This document shows, piece by piece, positions 8,035-17,601 of a DNA stretch of 64,000 nucleotides (position 1 is its first letter; each line of letters starts with the position of its first letter). The notes beneath the pieces are model-generated. The model was not told where the DNA came from, ran no database searches, and saw only the letters and a program-made list of their open reading frames with translations. The translations under genes and the position numbers were made by a program. Source of the DNA: Magnetococcus sp. PR-3 (GTDB lineage Bacteria; Pseudomonadota; Magnetococcia; Magnetococcales; Magnetococcaceae); contig NZ_JBAHUQ010000032.1 of NCBI RefSeq assembly GCF_036689865.1, forward strand, positions 1-64,000. Reading direction: 5' to 3'.

Positions 8035-8471
8035 AGTAAATGATGGGCTGGAGGAAGAAAAGGTGATGGTCTGGCCCTATATTTTAAGGTGTACTAAGCT
8101 TCGATATCACACCCTTTAAGAGGGCTGCTTCGTGTGAAATAAAACAACAGACACTATGCTGATCTGTTCGATAAGAGACATTCGATAAAAGATCTAAAAG
8201 ACCACTTTTTCCTGTGGCTTTTTTTTATCGCTTTTCCATAGCGAAGCGTCTATTTTTTTGCAAGAATGAAAGGGTTATAATTTCATAGATAGCGTTTTAG
8301 GATGTGTATCTACAGATGTAAGCTTTGCCATGCTTTAATCTGCTGGAAACCACTCTTCTACAGCGATATCAGGAAAAAACAGATTCTACTGTTAGGCACC
8401 TGTCTAGGGTGTATAACCGTTAAGTGGATCTGTTTTTATAGACGTGGCAAGAATACCGGATTTAAAATCGT
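8035..8471. other. AT-rich gap before the GGDEF-EAL gene
   Basis: A 437-bp stretch without a gene. A weak second hairpin with a long T-run is visible at about 8196-8226 (CCAC/GTGG stem flanked by A and T runs), possibly a backup terminator. The rest should contain the promoter of the next gene, but I cannot pick convincing boxes. Confidence 0.4.
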
Positions 8472-10577
8472 ATGCTGACACCTGCAGCGCAAGAGCATAG
8501 TTTGGACGCCAACGGGCGTACGCCTTTGGTCATGGTGGTGGATGATGATCCAGCCATTCAAACCCTGCTTTGCCACTTTATGAAAAAGATTGGGTGGTCC
8601 TATGTGACCGCGGAGCATGGTCAGCAAGCCATCGACAAGATCCCCAAAGATCAACCCGATGTCATTTTGATGGATGCTAAAATGCCGGTCATGGATGGCT
8701 TTGAAGCGTGTAAACGCATCAAAGAAGATCCTGCGACGGCGCATATTCAAATTTTGATCATTACCAGTCTAGAAGATGATGAGTCCATTAACCGTGCCTA
8801 CGAAGTAGGGGCGTCGGATTATGTCCCCAAACCTATTCACTGGGTTAGCCTGCAAAACAGGGTACGTTTTCTCTATAAAATGATGATGGCTGAGCGACAG
8901 TTAACCTTGACCTCAAAAGTGTTTGAAAACACGACAGAGGGTATCGTGGTTACCGATAGTGAAGCTCAGATTACCAACGTCAACCCCTCCTTTGAGTCGA
9001 TTACCGGTTATGATCGACAAGAGGTGTTGGGCAAAAATATTAATCTGTTGCAGTCTGGTCGGCATGACAGCCGCTTCTATAATAAAATGTGGCGTACCTT
9101 GCTGGATGATGGCAAATGGCAGGGTGAGGTGTGGAACCGGCGAAAAAATGGAGAAATCTATCCCCAATGGGTCAACATAAGCGCTATCCGTACACCGGAT
9201 GGACAGACGGAGAGCTATGTTGGGGTTTTTTCGGATCTAACCCGCATTAAGGAATCTGAAGAGAATCTGCTCTACCTGTCGGGTCATGATGCCTTAACAG
9301 AGCTGCCCAATCGGTTGCTCTTTAATGATCGTCTAAACCAGACGCTGGCTGAAGCGGCAGACAGCGGTAGTCGGGTGGCCATTCTGATCGTTGACCTGGA
9401 TCGTTTTAAGGTTATTAATGACTCAATGGGGCATGAGGTTGGCGATAACTTACTCACGCAAATTGCTGACCGTCTAAAAGAGATCTGTCCGGCTAAAACA
9501 ACCTTGGCACGTTTGGGGGGGGATGAGTTTGGTATCATCCTGCCTGCGATGTCCCGTAACCGTGATGCTTCGCAACTGGCGCAAGAAGTTCTTGATCGTA
9601 TTGCACTGCCCATGGTGATTAATGAGGTTGAGGTTTCCATTGGTACCAGTATTGGTATGACCATCTTCCCCATCGATGGTGAAAAGCCAAGTACCTTAAT
9701 GCGCAATGCAGAAACGGCGATGTACCACGCCAAACAGAGTGGACGCAATAACTTTCAGTTCTACCGCTCCGAGCTCAATACTGCCTCCCTGGCACGTATT
9801 CTTTTAGAGAGTGGTCTGCGGAATGCCGTTGAACGGGAAGAGTTCTTACTGTTCTACCAGCCTCAGATGGAGGTTGCGACAGGTAAGTTGATTGGAATGG
9901 AAGCTTTGATCCGTTGGCAACATCCAGAACAGGGCATGGTCTCTCCGGGTGAGTTTATACCGTTGGCTGAAGAGACGGGGTTGGTCATTCCCATGGGGCA
10001 GTGGGCACTGAAAGAGGCGTGTCGGCAAAGTAAGGTTTGGATGGATCAAACGGGAGTACCGTTAAGAATTTCCGTTAACCTATCTGGTATTCAGTTCCGT
10101 CTTACTGACTTTACCGATATGGTGATCAACACAGTGAAAGAGAGTGGTCTTCCGGCCCATTTTCTGGAGTTGGAGTTGACGGAGTCTATAGCCATGGGTG
10201 ATGTGGAAGAGACGCTGGAGAAGTTGACCATTCTTTCTGATTATGGTGTCTTGCTGGCGATTGATGATTTTGGTACCGGCTTTTCATCGTTAAGCTATCT
10301 CAAAAAATTCCCTATCGATACCCTAAAAATTGATCAATCTTTTGTGCGAAACTGCACCACAGACTCTGAAGATGCCGCGATCATTCGTGCCTTTATCAAT
10401 CTGGCGCACAGTCTAAACTTGGAAGTGATTGCAGAAGGTGTGGAGCATGAGGAACAGTTGACCTTTTTAGCTCAAGAATCCTGTGATGAAATCCAAGGAT
10501 ACTTCTATGGTCGGCCGCTGAATGCAGAGAATTTTGAGACCTTCATGCAAGAAGCTTTTGCCAAGTTTAGTGACTAA
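8472..10577 (+). CDS. Response regulator with PAS, GGDEF and EAL domains (c-di-GMP turnover)
   Basis: A 701-residue cytoplasmic protein. Domains: REC at about 18-138 with acidic pocket VDDD and phospho-acceptor D68; PAS at about 145-265; GGDEF at about 270-430 with an intact RLGGDEF active-site motif; EAL at about 440-690 with MEALIRW and the LTES and DDFGTG segments expected of an active phosphodiesterase. Both catalytic motifs look intact, so it may synthesise or degrade c-di-GMP, or use one domain as a sensor. No histidine kinase is adjacent. The ribosome site before ATG 8472 is weak. A truncated haemoglobin gene starts 27 bp downstream. Confidence 0.93.
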   Translation: MLTPAAQEHSLDANGRTPLVMVVDDDPAIQTLLCHFMKKIGWSYVTAEHGQQAIDKIPKDQPDVILMDAKMPVMDGFEACKRIKEDPATAHIQILIITSLEDDESINRAYEVGASDYVPKPIHWVSLQNRVRFLYKMMMAERQLTLTSKVFENTTEGIVVTDSEAQITNVNPSFESITGYDRQEVLGKNINLLQSGRHDSRFYNKMWRTLLDDGKWQGEVWNRRKNGEIYPQWVNISAIRTPDGQTESYVGVFSDLTRIKESEENLLYLSGHDALTELPNRLLFNDRLNQTLAEAADSGSRVAILIVDLDRFKVINDSMGHEVGDNLLTQIADRLKEICPAKTTLARLGGDEFGIILPAMSRNRDASQLAQEVLDRIALPMVINEVEVSIGTSIGMTIFPIDGEKPSTLMRNAETAMYHAKQSGRNNFQFYRSELNTASLARILLESGLRNAVEREEFLLFYQPQMEVATGKLIGMEALIRWQHPEQGMVSPGEFIPLAEETGLVIPMGQWALKEACRQSKVWMDQTGVPLRISVNLSGIQFRLTDFTDMVINTVKESGLPAHFLELELTESIAMGDVEETLEKLTILSDYGVLLAIDDFGTGFSSLSYLKKFPIDTLKIDQSFVRNCTTDSEDAAIIRAFINLAHSLNLEVIAEGVEHEEQLTFLAQESCDEIQGYFYGRPLNAENFETFMQEAFAKFSD

Positions 10578-10604
10578 TCTTCCTCATTTTTTTCAGGAGT
10601 ACCT

Positions 10605-11012
10605 ATGGCCCCGGTGGATGGCGTATACAGCACTAACTCTCTGTTTGAACGCTTGGGTGGAGAGAAGGCTGTTTCAGCCTGTGTGGATCTGTTCTACGCA
10701 AAAGTAATGGAAGATACGCGGATCAACCATTTTTTTAATCAGGTTGATTTGGCGCAGCAACGCGTCATGCAGAAAAATTTTATTACTTTTGCTTTTGGTG
10801 GGCCTCCTCGCTATAGCGGGCAAGCCATGAGGGCTGCCCATATGCATTTAGTTGAAGAGAAGGGACTCAACGATAGCCATTTTGATGCCGTGGTCGAAAA
10901 TTTGGTTGAGACGCTCAAAGAGTTGTCTATTGACGAAGCGTTAATCAAGGAAGCAGGCGCCATTCTGGAGAGCATCCGTCATGAGGTGCTTAACCAGCCC
11001 GCCCCTGCCTGA
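10605..11012 (+). CDS. Group 1 truncated haemoglobin
   Basis: Small haem protein of 135 residues that binds O2 or NO. The family pattern is visible: the start LFERLGGEKAV, the A-B region VDLFYAKVMEDTRINHFF, the Gly-rich FAFGGPPRYSG turn, and the proximal His in MRAAHMHLVEEKGLNDSHFD. A CAGGAG ribosome site precedes ATG 10605. It is 27 bp after the GGDEF-EAL gene and 49 bp before the U32 gene, so the three may share a message. A role in NO or O2 sensing or detoxification linked to c-di-GMP is possible but only inferred from position. Confidence 0.93.
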   Translation: MAPVDGVYSTNSLFERLGGEKAVSACVDLFYAKVMEDTRINHFFNQVDLAQQRVMQKNFITFAFGGPPRYSGQAMRAAHMHLVEEKGLNDSHFDAVVENLVETLKELSIDEALIKEAGAILESIRHEVLNQPAPA

Positions 11013-11061
11013 TCGATTTCACAGAACATACCTCTTACACCGCAACCCATCGAGTATTTCT

Positions 11062-12345
11062 ATGTCCACGCCGGAACTGTTAGCCCCTGCAGGTACGTTA
11101 AAAAGTTTAAAATATGCTATGGCCTATGGGGCCGATGCCATCTATGTTGGGCTACCGCGCTACAGTTTGCGGGTACGAGAAAATGACTTTGATGTTCCTG
11201 GCTTACAAGAAGCGCTAAACCTTACCCGTGCTGCGGGTAAAAAGCTCTATGTTGCATGCAATATTGTGGCGCATGATACTAAAATTGATACCTTTTTAAA
11301 GGATATGGAACCGGTACTGGCGATGCAGCCAGATGCTCTGATTGTCTCAGATCCTGGCATCATTCATATCTTGCGTCAGCATTGGCCCAATCAAATTCTA
11401 CATCTGTCGGTTCAAGCCAATGTGGTGAACTCTGAAGCGGTTAAGTTTTGGGGGACCATGGGTATTTCACGGATTATTCTTTCCCGTGAATTGTCCGTTG
11501 AGGAGATGGCGACGATCCGTGAGCGTTGTCCGGATATGGAGCTGGAGGCTTTTATTCACGGGGCGCTGTGTGTGGCTTATTCCGGTCGCTGTTTGCTCTC
11601 AGGTTATATGAGTCATCGTGATCCCAACCAGGGGGCGTGTACCAATGCCTGTCGTTGGTCCTACAAGGGGGTTCCGGCCACACAGACGGAAGAGGGACGG
11701 GTGGTTCCGGCCGAAGAGCCTGGACCTATGTATCTGATTGAGGAAAAAGATCGGCCAGATGAATGGATGGTCATGGAAGAGGATGAACACGGTACCTATG
11801 TGTTTAACTCCAAAGATCTACGTGCGATCCGCCATGTAGAAGCGCTGGCTGAAATGGGTATGAACTCCCTGAAGATTGAAGGACGCACCAAATCTTTCTT
11901 CTATGTTGCCCGTACGGTTCAGGTCTACCGCAAGGCGCTGGATGCTGCAGCTCGGGGAGAGGCTTTTGATCCGCGCTGGCTGCTGGAGTTGGATGATCTG
12001 GCTAACCGTGGTTATACAGAAGGTTTCTATGACCGCCATGCCCCTGATGAGATGCAGAACTATGAGCATGGTAGTACCCAAAATAGTCAGCAATTTATTG
12101 GTGAGGTATTAAATGGCCGTGGCCACCAGCTGCATGTTGAGGTGAAAAACAAATTTGCCGTGGGTGAGGCGCTTGAACTGATGACCCCTACGGGCAATCA
12201 TCGTTTTATCTTATCTCAGATGGAAAAGCTGGATGGTACCCCTATGGAGGTTGCACCAGGTTCAGGTCACCAGGTACGTATTCCGATCCCCGAGGCCATA
12301 CCTGCGGATAGCCATGAAGGGATGCTTCTCATCCGCTGTTCGTAA
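11062..12345 (+). CDS. trhP: Peptidase U32 family protein, TrhP (YegQ)-like tRNA hydroxylation protein
   Basis: The 427-residue protein matches the U32 family: start ELLAPAGTLKSLKYAMAYGA, DAIYVGLPRYSLR, and the diagnostic block around residues 170-200 (FIHGALCVAYSGRCLLSGY, then SHRDPNQGACTNACRW) whose cysteines probably hold an Fe-S cluster. The E. coli relative YegQ/TrhP makes 5-hydroxyuridine at tRNA position 34 using prephenate. I prefer ATG 11062; an in-frame ATG at 10981 overlaps the globin gene and adds a non-family N-terminus. RlhA and UbiU/UbiV are related U32 members, but the RDPNQGACTNACRW context best fits TrhP. Confidence 0.85.
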   Translation: MSTPELLAPAGTLKSLKYAMAYGADAIYVGLPRYSLRVRENDFDVPGLQEALNLTRAAGKKLYVACNIVAHDTKIDTFLKDMEPVLAMQPDALIVSDPGIIHILRQHWPNQILHLSVQANVVNSEAVKFWGTMGISRIILSRELSVEEMATIRERCPDMELEAFIHGALCVAYSGRCLLSGYMSHRDPNQGACTNACRWSYKGVPATQTEEGRVVPAEEPGPMYLIEEKDRPDEWMVMEEDEHGTYVFNSKDLRAIRHVEALAEMGMNSLKIEGRTKSFFYVARTVQVYRKALDAAARGEAFDPRWLLELDDLANRGYTEGFYDRHAPDEMQNYEHGSTQNSQQFIGEVLNGRGHQLHVEVKNKFAVGEALELMTPTGNHRFILSQMEKLDGTPMEVAPGSGHQVRIPIPEAIPADSHEGMLLIRCS

Positions 12346-12361
12346 TAAGAGCCTCGGATCT

Positions 12362-12754
12362 TTAGGGTTTAATGTTCTGATCCGCTGAGATCTCGGGAGC
12401 ATCAATGGCTTTACCTGTCTTGGTATCTATGGCATGAGTGTGTTGACCCTTCATACGGCGCCCGTTCACATAGATGCCACGTTTTCCAAAAATTGTTGCG
12501 ATCTCAGATATGGAGTTCGCGCTGATCAGGGCTTCCAGCTCGTCTTTGATTTCTGCTCCGAATGAGCAGGCATCTCCATGGCACGATGGGCAACGCGTCT
12601 CAACCAGCGTATTTTTATTGAGGTTAGGTAGATTATCAAAGACTTCAAAGATTTCTGGGTGATTGGGAATTTCATCCCGATGTTCTGCCATAATCTCTAG
12701 CAGGGTCTGCTTGATCATGATAAGGATTTTCTGCTCATTTTTACATATCTTCAT
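12362..12754 (-). CDS. Small cysteine-motif protein of unknown function
   Basis: I do not recognise this 130-residue protein. It has C55-x2-C58-H59-x3-C63, a likely metal-binding knuckle; the CxxCH is unlikely to bind haem because there is no signal peptide. The rest is helical and polar with a basic patch (NGRRMKG, 98-104). GAGGACGAC before ATG 12754 is a good ribosome site, which supports a real gene. It is convergent with trhP. A transcription-related or adaptor role would be a guess. Confidence 0.6.
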   Translation of the reverse strand: MKICKNEQKILIMIKQTLLEIMAEHRDEIPNHPEIFEVFDNLPNLNKNTLVETRCPSCHGDACSFGAEIKDELEALISANSISEIATIFGKRGIYVNGRRMKGQHTHAIDTKTGKAIDAPEISADQNIKP

Positions 12755-12961
12755 GTCGTCCTCATAGGTAGGGGCTTCTCCATTGAATATCCTACTCTAA
12801 TTAGAGGGTGATTCTGGCAGATAGTTACCAAAAAATTTTAATTTTTAGATAGATTTCGTTTGTTTATGTCTTGTTATTCTGTCGTTAGATTAAGTGAAGC
12901 TATATTTAGACATAGTCCATGATCTGTAACAAAAAAATAGACAATAACTGTGGTAAGCAAA

Positions 12962-14764
12962 ATGGGGTTACGTGTGAAAAGTGAGCAAGCTACCCTTATT
13001 CCCGAAACAGGCTTCTCAGAAGAGCAACCCCACTTTTTAGCGTTGGCGCAAAACCCCCATGATGCGACGGCCTGTCTGGCGTTGGGGCGGCTGTACACCG
13101 TGCATAAAATCTGGTCGGGTGCCCTCTTTTTTTTGATGCGTGCTCAGCAACTTCAGCCTCAGTGTGCAGAAACAGCGGATGCGATCGGCCGCCTATATTT
13201 GGAACAACACAGCTGGCAAGCGGCGATCGAGGCCTTTGGGCAGGCTGCTGCATTGGATCCGTCCCATCCGGTCTATTTGGGTAATCGGGCCTTTTGCTAT
13301 CGGCAGCTTAAGCGCTATGCTGAGGCTGTGGCTGATTATCGACGTGTGGTCCAAATGGATCCGGCTATGGGCCAAACCTTGGGGCAGGTGTTGCTTGAGC
13401 AGGGCGCTGATATTTTTGAACAGAAGCTCTATGACCAGGCGGTTGAACTGTTGCAGGAAGCTGAGTCCCTTATTCCCCATCAAATTGAAGTGCCTTGGCG
13501 CTTGGCCAGAGCTTTAGTTAAGTGTGGCCACCTGCCAGAGGCTGCGAAAGCCTATCAACGTGTCTTAACGTTGAACCCCAAGTTAGCGGAAATTCACCAT
13601 GCGCTGGGCACGACATTGGCGCAGGATAAATCACTGGCCCAACAAGCCACCCACCATTTACGCCAAGCGCTTATACTCTCAGAAGGTAAAAGTGGGGCGC
13701 TGATCAGTTTGGCAACCCACCTTATGAGTAATGTGGAAGCTGAACTGGATGATGAAGCGGCCCAGTTGTATGAGCAGGCGCTAAAACAATGGCCAGATCA
13801 TGCTTTTGTACAGTATAGCTTGGGCTGTGTTCGGTTGTTGCAGGGCGCATATGAAGAGGGGTGGTCTCTTTATGAGTCCCGTTTTAAAGCCACACAAACA
13901 CAAACGCACCACTATATGGAACAGCAACCGCCCGATGCTCCTCTCTGGCAGGGAGAGCCCCTAAAAGGTAAAACGCTGTTGATTGCTGGGGAGCAAGGGT
14001 TTGGTGATCAGTTACAGATGGCCCGTCTGTTGGCCCCTTTGAAAAAGAGATGTAAATGTAAGCTGGCTGTCGTCACACACCCGGCGCTGAGTGCGTTGTT
14101 TGAACAGATGCCGGTGGTGGATAAAGTGTGGCTTTTAGATCACGCACCAGCAACGGGATATGACTATTGGTTGCCGATCATGAGTCTACCCCATCGTCTG
14201 AAGGTTTCTCTGAATAAGATACCTGGGCAAGTACCCTATCTTTACCCCAAGACCACCACAGTTAAACAGTGGAAAAAACACCTTAAAGGGGTGAGGGGAA
14301 AAAAAGTGGGGTTGGTTTGGACAGGTAATCCTATGTTCATGAAGGCGATGCATAAAAGGGTTCCTTTAGAAGAGCTGACCTCTTGGGGTGAGATTGAAGG
14401 CCTTACCTTTATCTCATTACAAAAAGATCCCATGGTTGGGGATGAGCAAACCCCTTTGTGGCACAAAATGCAGCATGATGAAGCACACTTACACAGTTTT
14501 CATGACACCGCAGCATTGATAAAAAACCTGGACCTGGTGATTACCATTGATACGGCGGTGGCACATTTAGCCGGTGGTTTGGGCGTACCGGTGTGGATGA
14601 TGGCATACTGCAAGGCAGATTTCCGATGGCTTAAAGATCGTAAGGATAGCCCTTGGTATCCAACCATGCAGATCTTTAGGGGGGTACGTTTCGCCAACCC
14701 CTGGGAAAATGTGATTGAAGAGGTGGCACAGGCATTACGGGAATGGGTTAAATTAAAGCCATAG
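12962..14764 (+). CDS. TPR protein with C-terminal GT9/OGT-like glycosyltransferase domain
   Basis: About 600 residues. The N-terminal half contains at least six tetratricopeptide repeats (for example LGRLYLEQHSWQAAIEAF and NRAFCYRQLKRYAEAVADYR). The C-terminal half has features of ADP-heptose (GT9) or GT41-like transferases: GKTLLIAGEQGFGDQLQMAR, KVGLVWTGNP, and the nucleotide-sugar end TIDTAVAHLAGGLGVPVWMM. Such TPR-GT proteins probably glycosylate proteins or surface polymers; acceptor and donor are unknown. Start: ATG 12962 is used here; GTG 12950 in frame is an alternative and neither has a strong ribosome site. It is transcribed alone. Confidence 0.82.
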   Translation: MGLRVKSEQATLIPETGFSEEQPHFLALAQNPHDATACLALGRLYTVHKIWSGALFFLMRAQQLQPQCAETADAIGRLYLEQHSWQAAIEAFGQAAALDPSHPVYLGNRAFCYRQLKRYAEAVADYRRVVQMDPAMGQTLGQVLLEQGADIFEQKLYDQAVELLQEAESLIPHQIEVPWRLARALVKCGHLPEAAKAYQRVLTLNPKLAEIHHALGTTLAQDKSLAQQATHHLRQALILSEGKSGALISLATHLMSNVEAELDDEAAQLYEQALKQWPDHAFVQYSLGCVRLLQGAYEEGWSLYESRFKATQTQTHHYMEQQPPDAPLWQGEPLKGKTLLIAGEQGFGDQLQMARLLAPLKKRCKCKLAVVTHPALSALFEQMPVVDKVWLLDHAPATGYDYWLPIMSLPHRLKVSLNKIPGQVPYLYPKTTTVKQWKKHLKGVRGKKVGLVWTGNPMFMKAMHKRVPLEELTSWGEIEGLTFISLQKDPMVGDEQTPLWHKMQHDEAHLHSFHDTAALIKNLDLVITIDTAVAHLAGGLGVPVWMMAYCKADFRWLKDRKDSPWYPTMQIFRGVRFANPWENVIEEVAQALREWVKLKP

Positions 14765-14816
14765 TACAAGATCGCGGGTAGGCTGTTTGGGCCCTGGTTA
14801 AGTCACGGCCCTTGGC

Positions 14817-17039
14817 TCAACGGCTATTATGGCGATGATGCTCCATCCAAATCAGCGCATTGGCAGACATATCATAATGGCTTATGGCCGCACGTAGCAT
14901 AGCTTTTTGGAAGGTAATATAGCTTTGTGGCTGGTTTAAGCTCCACTGGTGTAGAGCTTCGATAGGCAGTAGCCTTACCTTGGCCCCCTGTTCAGCGACC
15001 AATGAAGAACCCTGGGTGTGGGTCTCTTCAAACAGCGCACGTAAGCCTACTAAGACCCCAGGCCCAGCTTTGGAAATACGGACCAAACCGCTTGGGGTTG
15101 GGCGGAAAACAGAAATTTCCCCTTCACAAACCAGGCAAACCGCCTTCAGTGCTGTTCCAGGCTCTGTTAACTTTTCTCCCGGTGCGAGGGTCTGAACCTG
15201 CATATTGGCCCATACCGGTTCTAGCAAATGACGCATTTTTGGTATGGCTGGGTGGTCTTTAACGCTCGGTTTTGGGGCTGCCTTTGGCATGCTGGCCAGT
15301 AGTTTGGTTTCTGTTGCATCCAGGGCCAGATCTAAATTGTGGTAAAGGTGTACCTCACCGCCATCCTCCAGGCCACCCAAACCTTCTAACATGGCCCTTA
15401 CAGAGTGGGGAGAAGCATGTTGTTCCATATGGGGTAGCCCACACAAATGAACCTCTTTTTGGGCGTCGAGCAATTTAGCGACCAGAGAGGTGATGATATG
15501 CACACCGGTTAGATCAATTTCCCGCACAGCTGAAAAATCAAACAGAAAACGGTCAGCACTTTGCCAATCTTGCTCAACCTCCTGTACCAAAGCATCAACG
15601 GTTCCAAAAAACAGGTGGGCTTGTACGCTATAGATCAGTGTGCGTTGTCCGGCATCCTGTAAAAAAGACATCTCCTCTGGTGACCTGAAATTACGTGAAA
15701 ACAGTTCATTACCGCGAATACGCTCATGAACAATCGGTTGACGAACCAGGCGTATGGTAAACAGCAAAAGAGCGATGCCACATCCCACCCCAACAGCTAC
15801 CATTAGGTCTATGGCAACCGTTAAGCCTGTGACCAGCAGCATAATAAGAAACTCATGGCGTACTTCACGGTTGCGTATAAGCTGTAGGGCTTTGTAGTCA
15901 ATCATAGTGACGGCGGTATAAAAAAGAATACCTGCCAGAGCTGCCAAGGGTATCCATGCGGCATAGTTACTGAGCAGAGCCGTGACCAGTAGAATACAGA
16001 GTGCATGGATCATCCCTGAGACAGGGGTGCGACCACCAGCTTGAATATTGACCAAGGTACGTACCGTTGCCCCAGCTCCCGCCAAACCACCCCCCAGAGC
16101 GCTAACAATATTAGCGATCCCTTGCCCCCTGAGCTCATGGTCTGAGTGGTGGCGACCACGAGTCATGGAGTCTGCTACCAGAGAAGTTAATAAGGAATCT
16201 AATGCACCCAATAATCCCAAAGCCATGCCATTAAAAAGTAAAAAGCTCCAACTGCTGGCAGGCAGCTGAGGCAGCTGATCCATTTGGAACAGTGGCATCG
16301 CTTGTTGTAATTGATTCAAATCGGCAAAGGGGTTAACAATTGGCCCAATGACCAGGGGGTTGGCATCTGCCTGAGAAGGCGCGATACCGAGCAGTGCCAG
16401 AAGTTGATAAATAACCACACCAACGAGTAAAGCAATCAAGGCGCTGGGTAGTTTTGGGGTGTGTTTTTTACAGAGCAAAAGAGCGAGTAAAGCGCCTGTA
16501 CCAACGATGGTCGCGGGTAAAAGTGTATCAGGTTGTGGCAGGTGGGAGAAATCCCGCATGCCTAGAAAAGGGGGAATTTGGCTGATGAAAATGATAATGG
16601 CAATGCCGTTCATAAAGCCGGCAACAACGGGATAAGGCACAAACTTAATCAGACGTCCGCCCTTGATCACGCCTAAAATAAGTTGAGTAAGACCACCAAT
16701 AATAATGACCACACTCAAACAGAGCATAACGGTGTTTAGATCATGACCAAAGCGTTGTACTGTCTCGGCAATAACCGCTGTTGCGATCACGGTCATAGGA
16801 CCCGTTGGTCCGGTAACCTGGCTGGGCGTCCCCCCAAAGAGTGAGGCAAAAAAACCGGTATAAACGGCACCAAGTAGGCCGGTTAAGGCACCATGAGCCG
16901 CGTAGGCAGGTCCCATCGGCGCAAAGGCCACAACACCAAATGCCAACGCTAAGGGCAGCGCAATAACGGCTGCGGTTAGGCCACCATTTAACTCATCAAC
17001 CCAGCGGAACCTGACTGTTTGTATCACATTGTGGTCCAT
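14817..17039 (-). CDS. SulP-family anion transporter with STAS and cyclic-nucleotide-binding domains
   Basis: A 740-residue membrane protein. Residues 1-440 form the SulP/SLC26 core of 10-14 membrane segments, beginning with LNGGLTAAVIALPLALAFG and the GLYAA-equivalent region, with GGTPSQVTGPTGPMTV as the conserved anion-site loop. A STAS domain spans about 465-560 and a CRP-type cNMP-binding domain about 600-735 (LEPVWANMQVQTLAPGEKL). Members move sulfate, bicarbonate or other anions, often with Na+. Near a sulfur-oxidation block a sulfate role is tempting, but bicarbonate is equally possible. The C-terminal cNMP domain suggests ligand gating. The gene stands alone, convergent with the TPR-GT gene. 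Confidence 0.9.
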   Translation of the reverse strand: MDHNVIQTVRFRWVDELNGGLTAAVIALPLALAFGVVAFAPMGPAYAAHGALTGLLGAVYTGFFASLFGGTPSQVTGPTGPMTVIATAVIAETVQRFGHDLNTVMLCLSVVIIIGGLTQLILGVIKGGRLIKFVPYPVVAGFMNGIAIIIFISQIPPFLGMRDFSHLPQPDTLLPATIVGTGALLALLLCKKHTPKLPSALIALLVGVVIYQLLALLGIAPSQADANPLVIGPIVNPFADLNQLQQAMPLFQMDQLPQLPASSWSFLLFNGMALGLLGALDSLLTSLVADSMTRGRHHSDHELRGQGIANIVSALGGGLAGAGATVRTLVNIQAGGRTPVSGMIHALCILLVTALLSNYAAWIPLAALAGILFYTAVTMIDYKALQLIRNREVRHEFLIMLLVTGLTVAIDLMVAVGVGCGIALLLFTIRLVRQPIVHERIRGNELFSRNFRSPEEMSFLQDAGQRTLIYSVQAHLFFGTVDALVQEVEQDWQSADRFLFDFSAVREIDLTGVHIITSLVAKLLDAQKEVHLCGLPHMEQHASPHSVRAMLEGLGGLEDGGEVHLYHNLDLALDATETKLLASMPKAAPKPSVKDHPAIPKMRHLLEPVWANMQVQTLAPGEKLTEPGTALKAVCLVCEGEISVFRPTPSGLVRISKAGPGVLVGLRALFEETHTQGSSLVAEQGAKVRLLPIEALHQWSLNQPQSYITFQKAMLRAAISHYDMSANALIWMEHHRHNSR

Positions 17040-17601
17040 TCTTTTGGAACTGCAGGGTAGCGGTTGGCCAAACCGTGACCTTTACCCCATCTTCTAAGGT
17101 GACGAGAAGAGATGGGGTGTGCTGTGAATGATGGTAAACACTCAGGTGAATAGTACAGGGCGTAGAAGAGGATGCCAAGCCTGATGATTGATCCTTTTCC
17201 GTCGCCTTATTCCCCCATAATCTATTCGACCTATCGGTATGGATTGAAACGGCAGTTTAACCCTTATCTATACTTAAAGTATTTGCAGACAAGAAAATAG
17301 GTCTTTGAGGGGGTGGGGGGCTTTATCACGTGGGGGATAGATTGGATATAGCCCATACATTTGCCAATAATCTGTGGTCAATACCGACCCATCATATTCA
17401 ACAAGGGTAGGGGCGTATTCGAACGCTGTTTGAAAAAAAAGGGGTTCAGAGTGTTTTTTTCCCTCCATCATTGGGTGCTTCTGGGATGAAAATGTCTCCT
17501 AAAGTAACAAACGCTTGGTTCTTGAGCTCAAACGTGGCACTCTAGCACGGTTGTACATGTTTTGAGGGTTGTTTTAAGAGTTTTTTGTTTAGGAATCTTT
17601 T
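17040..17601. other. Intergenic region between SulP and the REC-PP2C gene
   Basis: A 562-bp gap between divergent genes. A 65-codon minus-strand frame (17274-17471) has no ribosome site or family features and is probably chance. I see no RNA gene, repeat or terminator here; the left and right ends should carry the two promoters. Confidence 0.4.

Noticed and set aside
17274-17471. 65-codon minus-strand frame in the SulP/REC-PP2C gap
   Set aside because: No ribosome site (upstream reads CATTTTCATCCCAGAAG-like sequence) and no recognisable domain.
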